Of a DNA stretch of 64,000 nucleotides, positions 32,975 to 45,756 are shown piece by piece. The stretch is from Larix kaempferi (lineage: Eukaryota; Streptophyta; Pinopsida; Pinales; Pinaceae): NCBI GenBank assembly GCA_027924585.1, contig BSBM01000602.1, forward strand, positions 10,167,501-10,231,500, written 5' to 3'. The first letter of the stretch is position 1. Each line of letters begins with the position of its first letter. Made by a program: the position numbers and the translations under genes. The notes beneath the pieces are model-generated. The model was not told where the DNA came from. It searched no databases and saw only the letters and a list, made by a program, of their open reading frames with translations.

Positions 32975-33124
32975 TCAACCATTTGTGCTTTAGTTTTTTT
33001 TGTTTTTTCATTTTAACTGCCGCACCCGCGATTGTTCCTACTAAACAGAGGTGGGTACGTGCGAGTTGGCTTATAGCAAAGCTGTGCACTTTTCTTGTGC
33101 TCGCAAGTTTGCTATAGGTCAACC

Positions 33125-35149
33125 CGCGGGTACGAGGCCCTAAATTTTAAAACACAATAAAAAATAAAAAATAACCATTAAAAATCATAAACTATGCTTT
33201 GAATTGAAAGTAGGGGGAGAGGACACTTACTTGCAAGTGGCAGAATACAATTTGGTGGCCCAACGTGATCACTATGAGCAATCGAAGTGAGAGGTTGTTT
33301 TCACCCTTTTGCTCTAACAAATGAATTTGTGAATTTAGTTTTAGTTTTGAAACTATTTATAAAATCAATTTTGATTTTTACCCACTTTTTAAATTTTCTC
33401 TATAGTTTCAAATTCTGTTTTAAACTTTATTTAATCAACTAATGCACTTTTTTGATTAGGTAAAGAACAATATGACGATTTTCACTACCTTTTTGCAACC
33501 ATGATCTATTGAGGTTTGTTTTCCTTTATGACATGTCAGTTAGGTATAACCCCTCCTGTCTTTATGGAATCCCTTTTGATCATGTTATATGTCATTTGTC
33601 ACTAATTTGGTCATTTCAACATTTTGTCATTTGACAAGATCACGGAACTTAGCTTCCCTTATTCCTATAAAGTCTTTTTAAGCCCTTGTTAGACTTTTCA
33701 AAAACAAACGAGATTGCCAAGCATACTTGTTCACTTCAGACTCGTTAAAGGAATTGAAGGTACATCCACTTAGGTATAAGTTTACCCCTTTTCCGGACCT
33801 TCGTGGATTAGTTACGAAAAAGGTATACTCTAGTCATACATGGCTAGAAGAGTTATTCTCTCACTGTTTTACACTTTTTTGGGTGAGGAGACTAACTTTA
33901 TGAAAAAGGACCTTTGGGAGTCTTCTTTAGGGTTTTCAGACTCTCAAAATATGAAAAAACCAATGAGCATTCACCTAGTTGGGCTCGATGTGAAATCCAT
34001 GAGAGGGTATATAGAGTTATTGTTTAAGTTTTTCAGACTCTTCAAACAAGAAAACATCGGCGAGCACATAACAACTTGAGCTCGATACTAAAATCCACGA
34101 GTAGGTGTATGGAGTTATTGTTTAAGTTTTTCAGACTGCTCAAAAAATAAAACATCGGCGAGCATGAACCGATCTAGGCTCGATATTAAAATCCATGGAT
34201 CAGTGTTATAGAGTATTCGTCTATCTCTTCTTCAAACTCTTTAAAAAATGAAGAAGGTCTTGAGTTTTCCTCCCATGGACTCGTTAAACTTACACATGGT
34301 TGGAATTGTATCAAGCAGTCTTCTCCCTCTTTCTTCAAGCTTGCTTTAAAAATGAAGAAAGACTATTGAGTTTGCTTTCTTGGACTCATTAAAACCAACA
34401 AGAAGGATATTCTTTAACAAAATGAGAAAAGGGAAGGGAAGTATGTCAAACATCGTTTTCAAGGCAACAAGTCAGTCATATCCTTGAACAAAGCACCTTT
34501 TGAGTCTATCAAATAGTCGGGTTTAGTTTTTGACCTTAGGTTAAAACCTAATTTCAGAGTTTTTACTCCTCTAGTTGGTTACTCTTCCAATCATACGGAG
34601 AATCTGTTAATGTCTCCTACATTACAGATTTATATCATGGTCCCTTTGTGTTTCAAAAGCTGCCTAAGTCACTCTTGTGTCATGCTCATTGTTCAAGGAT
34701 ACAACCTGTGTCGGCCATTCTGCAGTTACCTTGACCTCATGTGTTGGCCACTCCCTGGTGTCAGTTTGTTTCATCATGTACTCAGTCATGTTCTAGATCA
34801 AATCAACCTTTGGTTCGTCCTCATGTTGGATGATGGAGGATGCCTTAAGGCCTCCCTTCCAACGGACTTCTTCCCATCGACTTCAACTCGTCTTGCTCTG
34901 GGAATGAAGTTTATATTAATATATAGTTATACATAGTAAATATATAATATGTTAATGTATAATAATAATAATAATCTATTTTTAAGGTCACCGCCAAGTG
35001 AGACATTGATTTGGTGTATGAGACCCCTTGTTTGTGGGACAAGGGACCCCCCTCTATGCAACTATTTCACTGTTAAAGTGTACAGAGGTGTACATAACCT
35101 ACCTGCCTCCATATTTGAACCTATGACCTCTTAGGAGGAAACACATGTT
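33125..35149. other. Unassigned non-coding region, perhaps the 3' end/LTR of the Tat element
   Basis: Moderately T-rich and without recognisable domains. GAAAGTAGGGGGAGAGG near 33206 is purine-rich and could be a polypurine tract, but no TG start follows directly. A 98-bp tandem repeat lies within. 34640-34900 and 34985-35135 have slightly higher GC but no known domain. Confidence 0.35.
33983..34235. repeat. 98-bp tandem repeat, two and a half copies
   Basis: GCTCGATG or GCTCGATA starts occur at 33983, 34080 and 34178, each followed by AAATCCATGAGAGG-like sequence. GAGTTATTGTTTAAGTTTTT occurs at 34014 and 34112. Confidence 0.85.
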
Positions 35150-35381
35150 CTTAACTACACCTCATGTATAGTTAATATATTAATATACTATATAATTGTA
35201 AGGTTAATATAATATAATTAATATATGAGTATAATAATATAAATATGTAAGGGTAATATCATATAGTATATATATATATATATATGTAATATATATATAT
35301 GTAATATATATATATATATGTGTGTGTTTGTAATATATCATTCATATATATATATATATATATAATATTTATATAATATAA
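35150..35381. repeat. TA-rich microsatellite block
   Basis: Runs of TATATA and GTAATATATA, including a GTGTGTGT interruption near 35321. The block directly borders the poly(T) that marks the 3' end of LINE copy 2. Confidence 0.85.
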
Positions 35382-35734
35382 TTTTTTTTCCCTGGGCAAA
35401 AAAGCGTAATTTCATTTCATCAGTGGTGAACAAAATTACATTATGTATATGCACATCCAATGTGCATTTCTGTGATTGGACCTAACCTGTTTTCAAGACA
35501 TAAGTCTTCTTCTAGAACTCTATTACAGATCTTTAACAATATATAGTCTGTTACAAAAAAATTGCTTTAGCAAGCACATGTTACGTTCTGCTCCGAGAGC
35601 CACAGGTGTTACCATGACAAAGTGCTCTATACAATTTCATAAAATAAGTCAAAATGATATCCTGTAAAATGCTGGAAAAAAGTAAACAGTACTGAAATAT
35701 AAAGTAGTGTCCAATGCTGCAAAGTTGTGTTCCT

Positions 35735-36211
35735 GAACTCATTCAATAAAGGGTCTGTGGTAGTATTCCTGTTCAGTCCTGTCCAGGTATTCCTTCACCT
35801 TCCAAATCCCCAAAGCTAGTTGCAAGCCCGCCTTTGATGCTGTGTCTGCCTCCTGGTTGTTCTCCCTATAAACATGCTAGCAAGAAAAATTATCAAAAGA
35901 GTGCATCTCCCTGATGTCCATAAGAATATTTGTTAATCTAATATTTCTGCACTGTTGGGTCCCTTTAATCCAATTTATAACATTCATAAAATCACCATAG
36001 ATGTTGAGGTTTCGACATCCTTTTCAACTGCAAAGATTAAGAGGAGTTTTAAACTCATCATTTCAACAAAGTTGTTTCCACCTTGACCCAACCCCATGTT
36101 CAATATAAAGTAGTGTGAAACAGAAAGGAAGAGCAGTGCCCCATCCCCACAACTATTATTTTGTGCTGCCCCATTGAAAAACCCCCATGGTAACGACCGA
36201 TCAATGTCCAC
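35735..36211 (-). pseudogene. LINE RNase H domain (ORF2 C-terminus)
   Basis: From 36211 the frame gives MDIDRSLPWGFFNGAAQNNS, HYFILNMGLGQGGNNFVEMM and LKLLLIFAVEKD. After a frame change, 35990-35740 reads INWIKGTQQCRNIRL, REMHSFDNF and IWKVKEYLDRTEQEYYHRPF. This is the RNase H domain appended to many plant L1-type ORF2 proteins. The first Asp expected in FFDGAA is FFNGAA here, so a catalytic residue is lost. It ends near 35735, followed by 3' UTR. Confidence 0.8.
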
Positions 36212-36451
36212 CTCTAATATCTCCCTCTTTTTTGAAGCTCTAACATGTTGTGGGAAAGCAGTTAGAATGCCACATGAGAGAGCTGCAGTAATCGCCGGAG
36301 TACAAGCCTTCTCAGAAAAAAATATAGTTATTGCGTGCCAACCAAATGCCCCAACAAACTAATAATGGCAAGGCTTTCACAAATTTATGGAGTGGCGCCA
36401 AGTTCCAGTTTTCCCAATCATACACCACCGAGTTTCCCGTCCATAAGCAAT

Positions 36452-36876
36452 TTATGCCCGATGCCCTTGAACATTCAGTCCAAACTTCGTTAGTATAGGG
36501 GCACTGAAAAAAGAGGTGAGTGACAGTTTCCTCCTCTGATTTACAAAGGATACACCATCCTGGACCATGTTTGTTCTTTTTTCTGGAGATTGTCCCATGT
36601 TGGTACTTTGTTCTCTAGGGTGTTCCACATAAACAACCGTGTTTTTGGTGGACTCTTGACCTTCCACAATTTCTTCCACCACCAAACTGGTTCCCTGTTG
36701 TTTTCAAATGCACTGAGACAAATATAACCACTTTTCGGTGTGTAGATTCCCAAAGGATCCCCTTCCCATAACAGTTCATCATCCATATTCCTCAACATTA
36801 CCTGAGTTTTGTTGAGTTCCTGAATATAACGAGACACAGCCAATTGATCTAATTCCAGGAGGCCAAGTGAGTTCAC
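36452..36876 (-). pseudogene. LINE zinc-binding (zf-RVT) region
   Basis: Reads GDPLGIYTPKSGYICLSAFE, WWWKKLWKVKSPPKTRLFMW, NTLENKVPTWDNLQKK, then in another frame the part running to 36452. This is the conserved segment after the RT thumb in plant LINEs. A frameshift lies near 36560, where a CxxC-type stretch (GWCILCKSEE in the alternative frame) continues. Confidence 0.78.
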
Positions 36877-36882
36877 CGCTCT

Positions 36883-37829
36883 TCAGGACTGTACCCAAGG
36901 CCTTACCTGTACCGGTTCTGCCAGTTGGGACAAAAAAGAGTAGCCCCTTGCCCGCAGGGCTGCCACCGTCTCACCCGGAAGAAGATGATGCCCTGCACAA
37001 CCAATCCACGGGTCCTCTCCGACCCTGAGACTCCTCACATCACCAATATTCCAAGCCAATTTTGTTCCAATCACCAGGAAAGAGGTGACCACCGCCTTCC
37101 AGATCACCGGCCCCCCCACATGAGACTTCCCAGGATTCCTCACCCAGTCAACAACAGAGTCTGGAGCAATATACTTCTAGGTTACCACCTTGGTCCAAAG
37201 GCTTTCGAACTTCAAAATCCTCCACCCCCATTTTGCAGCCAGAGCTTTAGAAAAAAAGAAAATGTTTTTCAGACCCCACCCTCCCAAAGCTTTATGTACA
37301 ACAATCCGTTGCCACCAAACCCAAGGTGATACAAAGGTATCCTCTTTCCCACTCCACAAGAACCAGAAACAATATTCCTAGCAATCTCCAAGATCCCCTT
37401 GGGAATCCAGGATAAAGACATCCAGTAGACAAGAATTGCCTCCAGAACAGATTTTACCAATACTAACCGACCGACCCTCGAAAGCCATTTATGGCTCCAG
37501 ACCTTGAGTCTTTTATGCAATTTTTCAAGAATCCAATTCCAATCCTGCTTCTTATAGGCATTTGGCTTAAGCTAGAAGCCCAAGTATTTGAGTCCTTCGT
37601 CCACACTATAGAGTGTATAAGGGAAGACCCTAATAAAATCTTGTATCTCTTCAGCCCTTAACAAATTTATAGAAAGAGTGGACTTCCCTGCATTAACTTC
37701 TAGCCCTGTGGCCTTTGAGAACAGCTCCAAAATCCCATGAAGAGTTTCAAGATCTCTTACAGAACCAGAGCAGAAAATGAGTACATCATCTACAAAAAGT
37801 AAATGAGTAATGTAGAGATTGGGTGCCAC
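36883..37829 (-). pseudogene. LINE RT second half (FVDD motif, thumb)
   Basis: 37829-37572 carries YITHLLFVDDVLIFC, the catalytic DD motif, and ATGLEVNAGKSTLSIN. 37520-37269 reads LKVWSHKWLSRVGRLVLVKS and YWMSLSWIPKGI. 37359-37177 reads WQRIVVHKALGGWGLKN and ALAAKWGWRI. 37143-36883 reads KAVVTSFLVIGTKLAWNIGD and WIGCAGHHLLPGE. Frames change at least three times and stops interrupt, so the half-domain is decayed although the DD pair remains. Confidence 0.85.
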
Positions 37830-37840
37830 CTAAATGCCCC

Positions 37841-38778
37841 TCAAAGTACCTTGTCTTTTGGCCTCCCTAAGGCCCTGCTCAAATCCTCTGCAACCAGGAG
37901 GAAAAGTAATGGGGACAATGGACAACCTTGTCTAAGACCTCTCTCTGAGTGAAAGAAGGGGGAGGCCGCCCCATTGATAAGTACAGAGAAAGAAACCGTT
38001 GTAATACAACTCATGATCCACCTGATAAAACCAATACCAAAACCCAAATGTGTGAGAAGCATACGAATATAAAGCCAACTTACTTTGTCATGGGCCTTGG
38101 ATAAATATTTTTTGAGGATAGCTCCTTTAAGCTTCTTTGTTTTGATACCGTGCAATCCTTCTTGGGCTATTCCAATAACCTCATGGATTTGTCTACCTTC
38201 CAAAAAACCAAATTTTTCTCCTGAAATATGTCTGGAAAAAATACCTTTCAACCTTCTAGCTATGATTTTAGACACAACCTTGTAGACACAATTGCAAAGT
38301 GAGATAGGTCTAAAATCATTGAGTGAAGAAGGATTGTCATATTTGGGGATCAAAGCAATCAAGGTTGAATTGAAACAGGCCGGAATCCTCCCAGTGAGTC
38401 TTGTATCCTCCACCACCTGAAGTAGATCCTCCCAAAGAAAATCATACAAAGCCAGGAGAAATTCGATGGACCAACCATCCGGTCTCGGGCTCTTGTCTTT
38501 TTGAAAGCTGTGTAGGGATGATTTTAATTCTTCTTCAGAAATATCATCCATCAATGCTGGATTATCATCCTCTTCCACAAAACGAGGAAAGAGTTGTGCC
38601 ACTCTGATCACCTCCGCTGCTGTGGCCTGATTAGGAGCCCTAAAGAGTTCCTGAAAATGATCCACCCCCACCCTAGCCATCCCTTCAAATGAAGTTTGTG
38701 GCTCACCAAGAGCGTTATCCAGGATCCAGATAGTATTCACACCTACCCTTCCTTTTGTGTAGGCATGAAAGAACTTTG
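37841..38778 (-). pseudogene. LINE RT first half (left of the insertion)
   Basis: A 299-codon frame from 38740, continuing upstream to the insertion point, nearly identical to copy 1: NTIWILDNALGEPQTSF, KDKSPRPDGWSIEF, LIALIPKYDNP, FRPISLCNCVYK and GLRQGCPLSPLLF. Here the motif A stretch reads ILKKYLSKAHDKVSW, so the catalytic Asp seen in copy 1 has been replaced by Tyr. SPRPDG and KAHD are shared with copy 1. The frame breaks just before the FVDD part. Confidence 0.9.
38774..38778. repeat. Target-site duplication CTTTG (left)
   Basis: CTTTG precedes the LTR start TGTAATATCC at 38779 and recurs at 49983-49987 after the LTR end GTACGTGACA. In copy 1 the uninterrupted LINE sequence has one CTTTG at this position (AACTTTGTGTTCTC), confirming the insertion site. 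Confidence 0.97.
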
Positions 38779-39906
38779 TGTAATATCCCTCCTTTTATCT
38801 TTGAATATAAAAAGTCTACAAACTGCAACATAGTTGTTGTGATAGCGAATCTCCTCCTCAAGACCTCTGTCATAGAGAGCACATTCAACCAAAGACGTAA
38901 GTAAAGAAAATATATTTACTTGTCAAGTGATCATGAATTACATCTCATTTTCAAATGGCAGAGTACGAATCCAGTGCAGGGATTCAAAATTCCTTTTATT
39001 TGAAAGGGCTAAGACCCGCATCTTAAAACTTAATTACGGTTAGAGTCTTTTCCCAAATTAGGGTTTCTTCTATCATAGTTCATAAATATTCTGATAATTT
39101 CCAACCTATATAATACCAACCAAAGCAAGGATCAATTGTTTTCGGGAAACAATATGAATTACCAAAATAGAAACCACACATTATGTTGCTGGGATATTGA
39201 ATATATATATATAATATATAATTACAAAATCAACCCAGATCTATCTCGTAGCAATATAATTACAAAAATAGAAACCACACATTACGTTCTTGAGATACTT
39301 AATATATATTCATTACTTATTTTAAGGTATGGTTGTTAAATAGAAAGGTTAGGGTTTTATCTTCCCTTCTAAGTGAGCATCTAGGGGAGAAATTAGCGCT
39401 GGTTTGTCCCCTAGCTTTCTTTTCTACCTACTAATCGGGGAAGAAGTCGGCGTCAGTTTGTCGCCTAATTTATTTTAGATGGACAAGTGTGTGTTGTTTT
39501 AGTTTAAGAGGCCACTTGTCACCACCATGAGGAGACCCGAGGGTGAACCTCAGGGCGAGTTCTCCAACGCGACCATTTCACTGTTTCTTTTAAAGAGGGT
39601 GGTTATTCCAAGGAGGGGGTGCTGCGACCTGCAATGATAATGTTCTCTGATAGCTATGGCGGAAGGAGGAATGGATGCGCCCAGTTAACCATCAGGGAAT
39701 ATATCTTAGATTTAGATTTCTTGGAGGTAAGTTTGTCTATGTTATTTTCCTCCATCTGCGTATACGCTGGATTCCGTTATGTATAGGGCATATGGTATAA
39801 ATGTGTTGTGGTTTGCGATATATTGACTGTTCTCCTTCTGAACATCGTGCATATGTAATGGTTTATATATATATATGATGGTTCTGCTTGTTGATATCCT
39901 TTTGTG

Positions 39907-40175
39907 AATGCTTCGGCAGAAGTTTAGATTAAGACAGATGCGAACTCTGCATCTTTTCCTTTGAGAGCAACGTATGTATTTAAACCCCGGATCTGCTAAT
40001 GCTTCGACAGAAGTTTAGATTAAGATAGATGCGAACTCTGCATTTTTCCCTTTGAGAGCAACGTATGTATTTAAACCCCGGATCTGCTAATGCTTCGACA
40101 GAAGTTTAGATTAAGACAGATGCGAACTTGGCATCTTTTCCATTGAGAACAACGTATGTATTTTAATTTAACTGC
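39907..40175. repeat. 91-bp tandem repeat in the long LTR, three copies
   Basis: Starts at 39907, 39998 and 40089 with AATGCTTCGGCAGAAGTTTA or the GACAG variant. Shared end AACGTATGTATTTAAACCCC. Repeated in the 3' LTR at 46897-47165. Confidence 0.92.
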
Positions 40176-41009
40176 AAGTACAGTTAGGATGGACGCACAA
40201 TTGCATTGCTCCTTTAGTTGGGTTATTTTAAGAGATTACGCAGTAGTAATAGATTCGTGACGTACGGAAACAGTGAAGGTTAGATGAATTTCCTGTTAAG
40301 TGTTATCTCTGCATGCCTGTATTGATGAATGCCTGAGAACCCTACCGTAGTACAGCGAATGAATGAGTTCGATCTCAGCGAGTGAATGATGATCTCTGTG
40401 GAAGGACTCGTGCAGGTCTTATGCCACTCATCCACTCTCAATGAGTCGACGCGATGGCCTTGAATGAGTGACACTCGGGATCTAACTTTATTTTTCTCTT
40501 ACTTGATTGATAGATACCCATCGGCGTGTACAGCCTTCTCATAACTCAGTAAGTATACAAAGAGTTATTTTGTGGTGTAAATTACATCTGCCTATCGGCG
40601 TGGACTTTGTGTGGATAGATCTAGTACCCATTTACTATTTCTTTATTCCAAATAAAAGAACATAGATTTAATCCTGCCCTCAGATTGGACTATCGATCAG
40701 GTAATGATCTTGTAGAGGCGTTTAAATTAACTAGTAGTTAACTCCTCCTTTGAGGAAGTCGACCACACCTTCCCTCGTCTACTGTGTGTTGAAAACGCAA
40801 AGGTTGGGTGATTACTTCAAGAGTATCAACCAATGCATAAAGTTTTGATAGATGTTTAGATGGGTTATATATGGATGATCTCATAGAATGGGATCTGTTC
40901 CAGTCTCATTTTTGCTGGATAGATTTCTGTATTGGCATTGGTTAATACGTTTGTGCTTCTAGATCTTGTTGCTAAATTGGGGAATGAGTTTTTCTCTCCA
41001 ATCCATGCT

Positions 41010-41345
41010 TGATGCGTGATCAATATGATTAGGGTAGCGTCCAGCCTGCCGATCGTTGTGGGAGAAGAGTTGGTTGTATTTATTTTAATACTTTTGCCTT
41101 TATTCAACTTGATCTTGGTATGATCAAGGTAGCGTCCATTCTATGGATCTCTGTGTGAACAGAGATGGTTGTATTTGTTATAATACTTCTGTTTTTATTA
41201 AAGTGATCTCGGCATGATTAGGGTAGTGTCCAACAGCGGACCTCTGTGTGAACAAAGTTATTAGAATTTAATTTTTATACTTCTTATTCTCTTAATCTCG
41301 ATCTCGGTATAATTGGAGTAGCGTCCAGCCAGTGGAACTCTAAGT
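41010..41345. repeat. Diverged 95-bp repeat in the long LTR, four copies
   Basis: GATTAGGGTAGCGTCCA and variants occur near 41027, 41122, 41217 and 41312, each followed by CTCTGTGTGAACA-like sequence and preceded by GATCTCGGTATGAT-like sequence. Same in the 3' LTR, 6,990 bp to the right. Confidence 0.8.
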
Positions 41346-41622
41346 GAATATGGATTGTAACCACCCAGGATCATGCGATGTGTATACTATTAGTTTAATG
41401 AAGTTTACAGCTCGTACCCGAGCGAGTCGCTCAGGAGTGTCCACCCTTTTCTAGGAGTAATTTAGATATTTGTATACACTTAAGTTACGCTTGGGACTTT
41501 CATTTACGAAGGTTTGTAAGTAAGTAAAGTCTGAATATTATTATATATAGGAGTTCGAGCCCTCTTGTCTTATAATAGCAAGAGTAAACCATATCTACTT
41601 GGTTTCAGTTACGTTATTTCAT

Positions 41623-42118
41623 AGATATATGCTGACTCTTTTAAGTACATAATTTCGATGGCGTAGAGGATTTGGAAAGGAAATCCTTCCAGGTTTCCTA
41701 TGGTTAGCTCGATCCCTACAAACTAAGATTGTTTTATTATATATGTTAGGTATGTTGGATTTTTGATTGATAAATGATGTTGCACAATTTCATAATGTCA
41801 GTGTGAATCCAGTATAAAAGAATGATATCTCTGTAGTGATTTCATTGAATGCCAATATTTAAACTAGCGAAGATATATGCTGACTCTTTTAAGTACATAA
41901 TTTCGATGGCGTAGAGGATTTGGAAAGGAAATCCTTCCAGGTTTCCTATGGTTAGCTCGATCCCTACAAACTAAGATTGTTTTATTATATATGTTAGGTA
42001 TGTTGGATTTTTGATTGATAAATGATGTTGCATAATTTCATAATGTCAGTGTGAATCGAGTATAAAAGAATGATATCTCTGTAGTGATTTCATTGAATGC
42101 CAATATTTAAACTAGCGA
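41623..42118. repeat. 248-bp tandem duplication in the long LTR
   Basis: AGATATATGCTGACTCTTTT starts at 41623 and 41871; the two units differ at only a couple of bases (CACAATTTC/CATAATTTC and AATCCAG/AATCGAG). The same duplication with the same differences is in the 3' LTR (48613-49108), so it predates this insertion. Confidence 0.95.
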
Positions 42119-42994
42119 TTGGTCTGTACTTGTTTAAGATGTGGGAGGTTCGAAATGTTCCTTCGATTTATTGGTCAAAACTTTATGTTAGAGTGGAATG
42201 ATTCCTTAGTCAAGGTTCCCTTTTAATCTTATATCTTTTTAAGGCTATTTATTATTTTGAAGTTATTTAGAATTCCAAATTAAGGTCTTTTTATACTTTT
42301 GGTTGATTCATGAAAAAGCTCTATGTGATAGAGGCTTGATAGAAGAAGAAGGAATCGTGTTACAGCAACTAGGTTGCTTGTTGTAATCTTATTACCCTTT
42401 TTTGGCCTAATAATAAAAGATGCACACACCTTTTGTGGACTAGCCCGTGTACGGGTGAACCACGTTATATTTTGTCTCTTGTGTTCCTATGGTGTTTCTC
42501 AATGTATCTTATGTATGAGTACTTGTTTCTGCCCTTAAAAAATGTTATGATTACTTGATGTATACGTTTCATATACCAGGTTGTTGATAAAATGTTTTGC
42601 TTATGACTATGATGGATTTATGATTACTTGATATATATGATTCATATACAAGGTTGGTTGTTGATAAAATGTTTCGCTTATGATTATGATGGTGTTATTA
42701 CCATTGTTTTATTGAAAGAAGTATTTATTTCTAAAGATGCATATTAAGACATAATGAAGTTCTTGTGTTTTCCGCAAGATTTAAGAATTGGTTGACTTAT
42801 CAAGTTTAGAATTTATTTGGTTGAAATTAAAACGTATATCTTTTCCTTGATTAGTATAACGACATTTGTAAACCGTAATAAAGCAGTATTTAAAGAAATC
42901 AAACCCACACTTTATGGTCCGCATAAATTTTAAGTGGCATTTTTAGGCACTTAGAAAAGTCTTAAATTTTATGAAATTTCGGGTACGTGACATA

Positions 42995-43006
42995 TGGTAT
43001 CAGAGC
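42995..43006 (+). promoter_or_regulatory. Primer-binding site of the long-LTR element
   Basis: TGGTATCAGAGC, two bases after the 5' LTR end. Initiator Met tRNA type, intact. Confidence 0.95.
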
Positions 43007-45756
43007 ATTAGGTTACAGCACTAGGGCCTAATGAGCTCAACATGCGTTAAGTGAATAGGAAAGTTGTTAAGTTTACTAATCAATTGCTTTCGTTTCATTT
43101 CGGATGCATGGATTGTACTGGAGGAGGGAAAACATATATGAGCTAGTCAAACTGGCGACACAAGACGCAATAGAAAATTTCATTTCAACGGATCGACAAC
43201 AGGTAGCTTACAAGTCGTCATTGAATTGCAAGTAAGTATGTTTCATTTGGTGAAAGCATTATAATGGCGCAACATTGTTTGTAGGTAAGGATAGTATATG
43301 TTTCATTATGGAGATGAACAATCTGTTATTGGTAAATATTAGCTGATGAATTTATCCTCCTATTTTACAAATTAGAATTCATTAGACGACGAGAAAATAA
43401 TCGTTAGCAGGATAACGGTTGTGGTTTTGTGGAATGAGTCTTCGTATATTGGAAGTCATCCTAGTTGTGAATGTGCCAAATCTGTTGATTGGATAATTCG
43501 TCTTAAATACTTATTACCTTCTCTACCTTTATTGTTACTCTTAGGAGTGGATATCTTTCAGTTTCAGTAAACGCGTCATATGGGAGAATAGGGATGATAC
43601 ATTTTGTTAATTGCTTCTGACTAATCGAATTCCATTGATCAATTCGTGAGGATTTCCGAATATGAGATTCAGATAGATAAAGTAAGCAGCTTATATCTGT
43701 TAAGTCGGTTATAAAGTAATTATATATGCTAATATTGGACTAAAGAAGATGGTCTAATGTTTTGATTATGTTAGGAACTGTCAAGTTCCTTCCATATATA
43801 AAGCCGAACATTATTTGTGGAAGGTTAGTTCGGTTGTATGTATGTTACCAGAACTTCCTAGTTATGTCATCGTAAATGTATCATTCAAAATGGCTTTATA
43901 CATATTTTATATGTGGTGTCAAAATGATTATTTTGGTTAAGAAATAAAACGATAGTTAATCATGTTGCTCACATAATGAATGCATAGATGTAATTAATGG
44001 TGAGTATGTGTTATTGTATGAATAAAAGTATTGGAAAACTAGAACCACCATGGAAGGGTATTACATGACACTTCAAATTCTCTGATGTCTTTATAATGAC
44101 TGTTTTAAATCCGCATTAGGAGCTAAGGAAAAACCGTTAATATCATGGAAGTTCCATGATAGATCAGAAGTAATATTTAACAGTAATTGATATATAATCT
44201 TTTATGAAACAAGTCAAGGTGATGATTGACATATGTTTTATGCGTGATTGCTCTTATGATTTAATTACAGTTTTTCTTTTTCAACTAACACATTTAATGT
44301 TGTGATCGAGCGGAATGCTATATTCCCACACATCGCTACAACAGTCAAGAGGTAAAAATGGGATATATAGATGCATGTGATATTTAGTGTAATACTAATG
44401 TGTGATGATATAGGTAAACTGGTACCTCGACATATGAGGATCTTATAATAAGAAGATATGCGGCCACCCTTACAAAGGTATATGGTTATCATTATAAGGT
44501 ATGCAAGTATATTTTAGAAAATGGGTGATGAGATGTTGGTTGCATAACTAAAATAGAAAGTGTGTTTGAAATGGTGAAGGATAACATTCGAGGTTAAGAA
44601 TTCATCATGTCCATGGGTCATCATAGGAAGAATATTATTTCGTGTTCAAGGAATTATGTAATCCTATTAAGTAAGTAGATATGCTTGGAAGGAGAAAAAC
44701 GTTTACGTCAAATGATCAATTATGGATATTGTAGTATGAAGAACGAATGATTTTCTTATTTACAAATATTTGATTGTGTTATATAAAGTGTTACTAACAA
44801 TTGAATTTGGCAGATGGCCAAAACTCGGTGGAACTTGTCGAAAGGCAAAAGCGTAATATATTATGCATGGTACAATAAAGGGGTGAGGATGAAAGATCCA
44901 CATTGCAGCTTTTATTATTGTTAATTATTGTTGAATAAAGCACTAGACCAAATTGGTCAGAGAAATTGTATGGTTATCAAATGTAATATGACGAAATAAT
45001 TGATGAACTTGAATGAGATTTTCCTAGACTCAAGCGAGGAGGCTTGAGGGGAATAGATTCCTGGACTCAAGCGAGAAGGCTTGAGGGGATTTAAGCGAGA
45101 GTGCGTTAAAGGCACTGAAACACTCCCGAGAAAATCAAGGAGTGACAGCCGCTAGGATTCTTGAAGGAATCAACAAGCGGTAAAGACCTAGGCAAACTAT
45201 AAGAGAATGCATATGCGGGAGGCAGGACGCTGCTTAGTATGCATGAGAGAAAGTATTGCTGCGTGAGCACTGCGGTGTTAGGCAAGAAATCTGTAAAATA
45301 ATTGCTGTGTGAGCACTGAGGTGTTAGGCAAGAATTTCGAAAGGATTGTTGTATGAGCACTCGGGTGTTAGACAAGAATTTCTTGGATCAAGTAAATGGC
45401 TGGTTGCGATTAAAGTTCATAATCTACAATTCCTGGATCACCAGAATTATGTGTGCTTGCGATAATAAAAGCACAAACAATGACTAAATATATTCCATAA
45501 ACTGCAAATGTTATGTTACAATAAATGACTTAGTATTTATGAATATGAGTTTGATTATGAAGTTGATGATAGTTTTACGGTTTCTTTGAATTCCGGTTTT
45601 ACAGTAAAAATACAGATATGATTGAGAGGGAATTGAAAAGGAGTCATGAAAGTGCAAAGGAGAACAAATAGAAATGACAAGAATAGGCAAAGGTTGACTA
45701 CACAAGAGAGGACAAACTGCTGAAAAGAATGAACACCGAGGACGGTGTTATTTTTA
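43007..45756 (+). other. Non-coding interior of the long-LTR element
   Basis: No gag, protease, RT or integrase motif in any frame; the short frames present are unrelated and not conserved. A few short repeats occur: GACTCAAGCGAGAAGGCTTG near 45030 and 45064, and a 50-60 bp unit with GAGCACTGAGGTGTTAGGCA near 45267, 45311 and 45355. In LARD-type elements the interior is thought to act as RNA structure for dimerisation or packaging; that is family knowledge, not something seen here. Confidence 0.75.

Larger units (their letters stand above)
38779..42992 (+). repeat. 5' LTR, 4,214 bp
   Basis: Begins TGTAATATCCCTCC, ends GGGTACGTGACA. Contains three internal tandem-repeat arrays (described separately) and short open frames that recur in the 3' LTR but show no domain. 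About seven differences from the 3' LTR, for example near 39384 (T/C), 39507 (T/C), 39775 (C/T), 39806 (C/T), 39873 (C/A) and 42446 (G/A). Confidence 0.95.

Noticed and set aside
35984-36211. Host RNase H-like gene
   Set aside because: Its order after RT and zf-RVT and its FFNGAAQ motif show it is the C-terminal domain of LINE ORF2.
39136-39339. 67-codon frame repeated at 46126-46329, and other pairs 6,990 bp apart
   Set aside because: These are the two long LTRs; the frames contain AT microsatellite and have no protein features.
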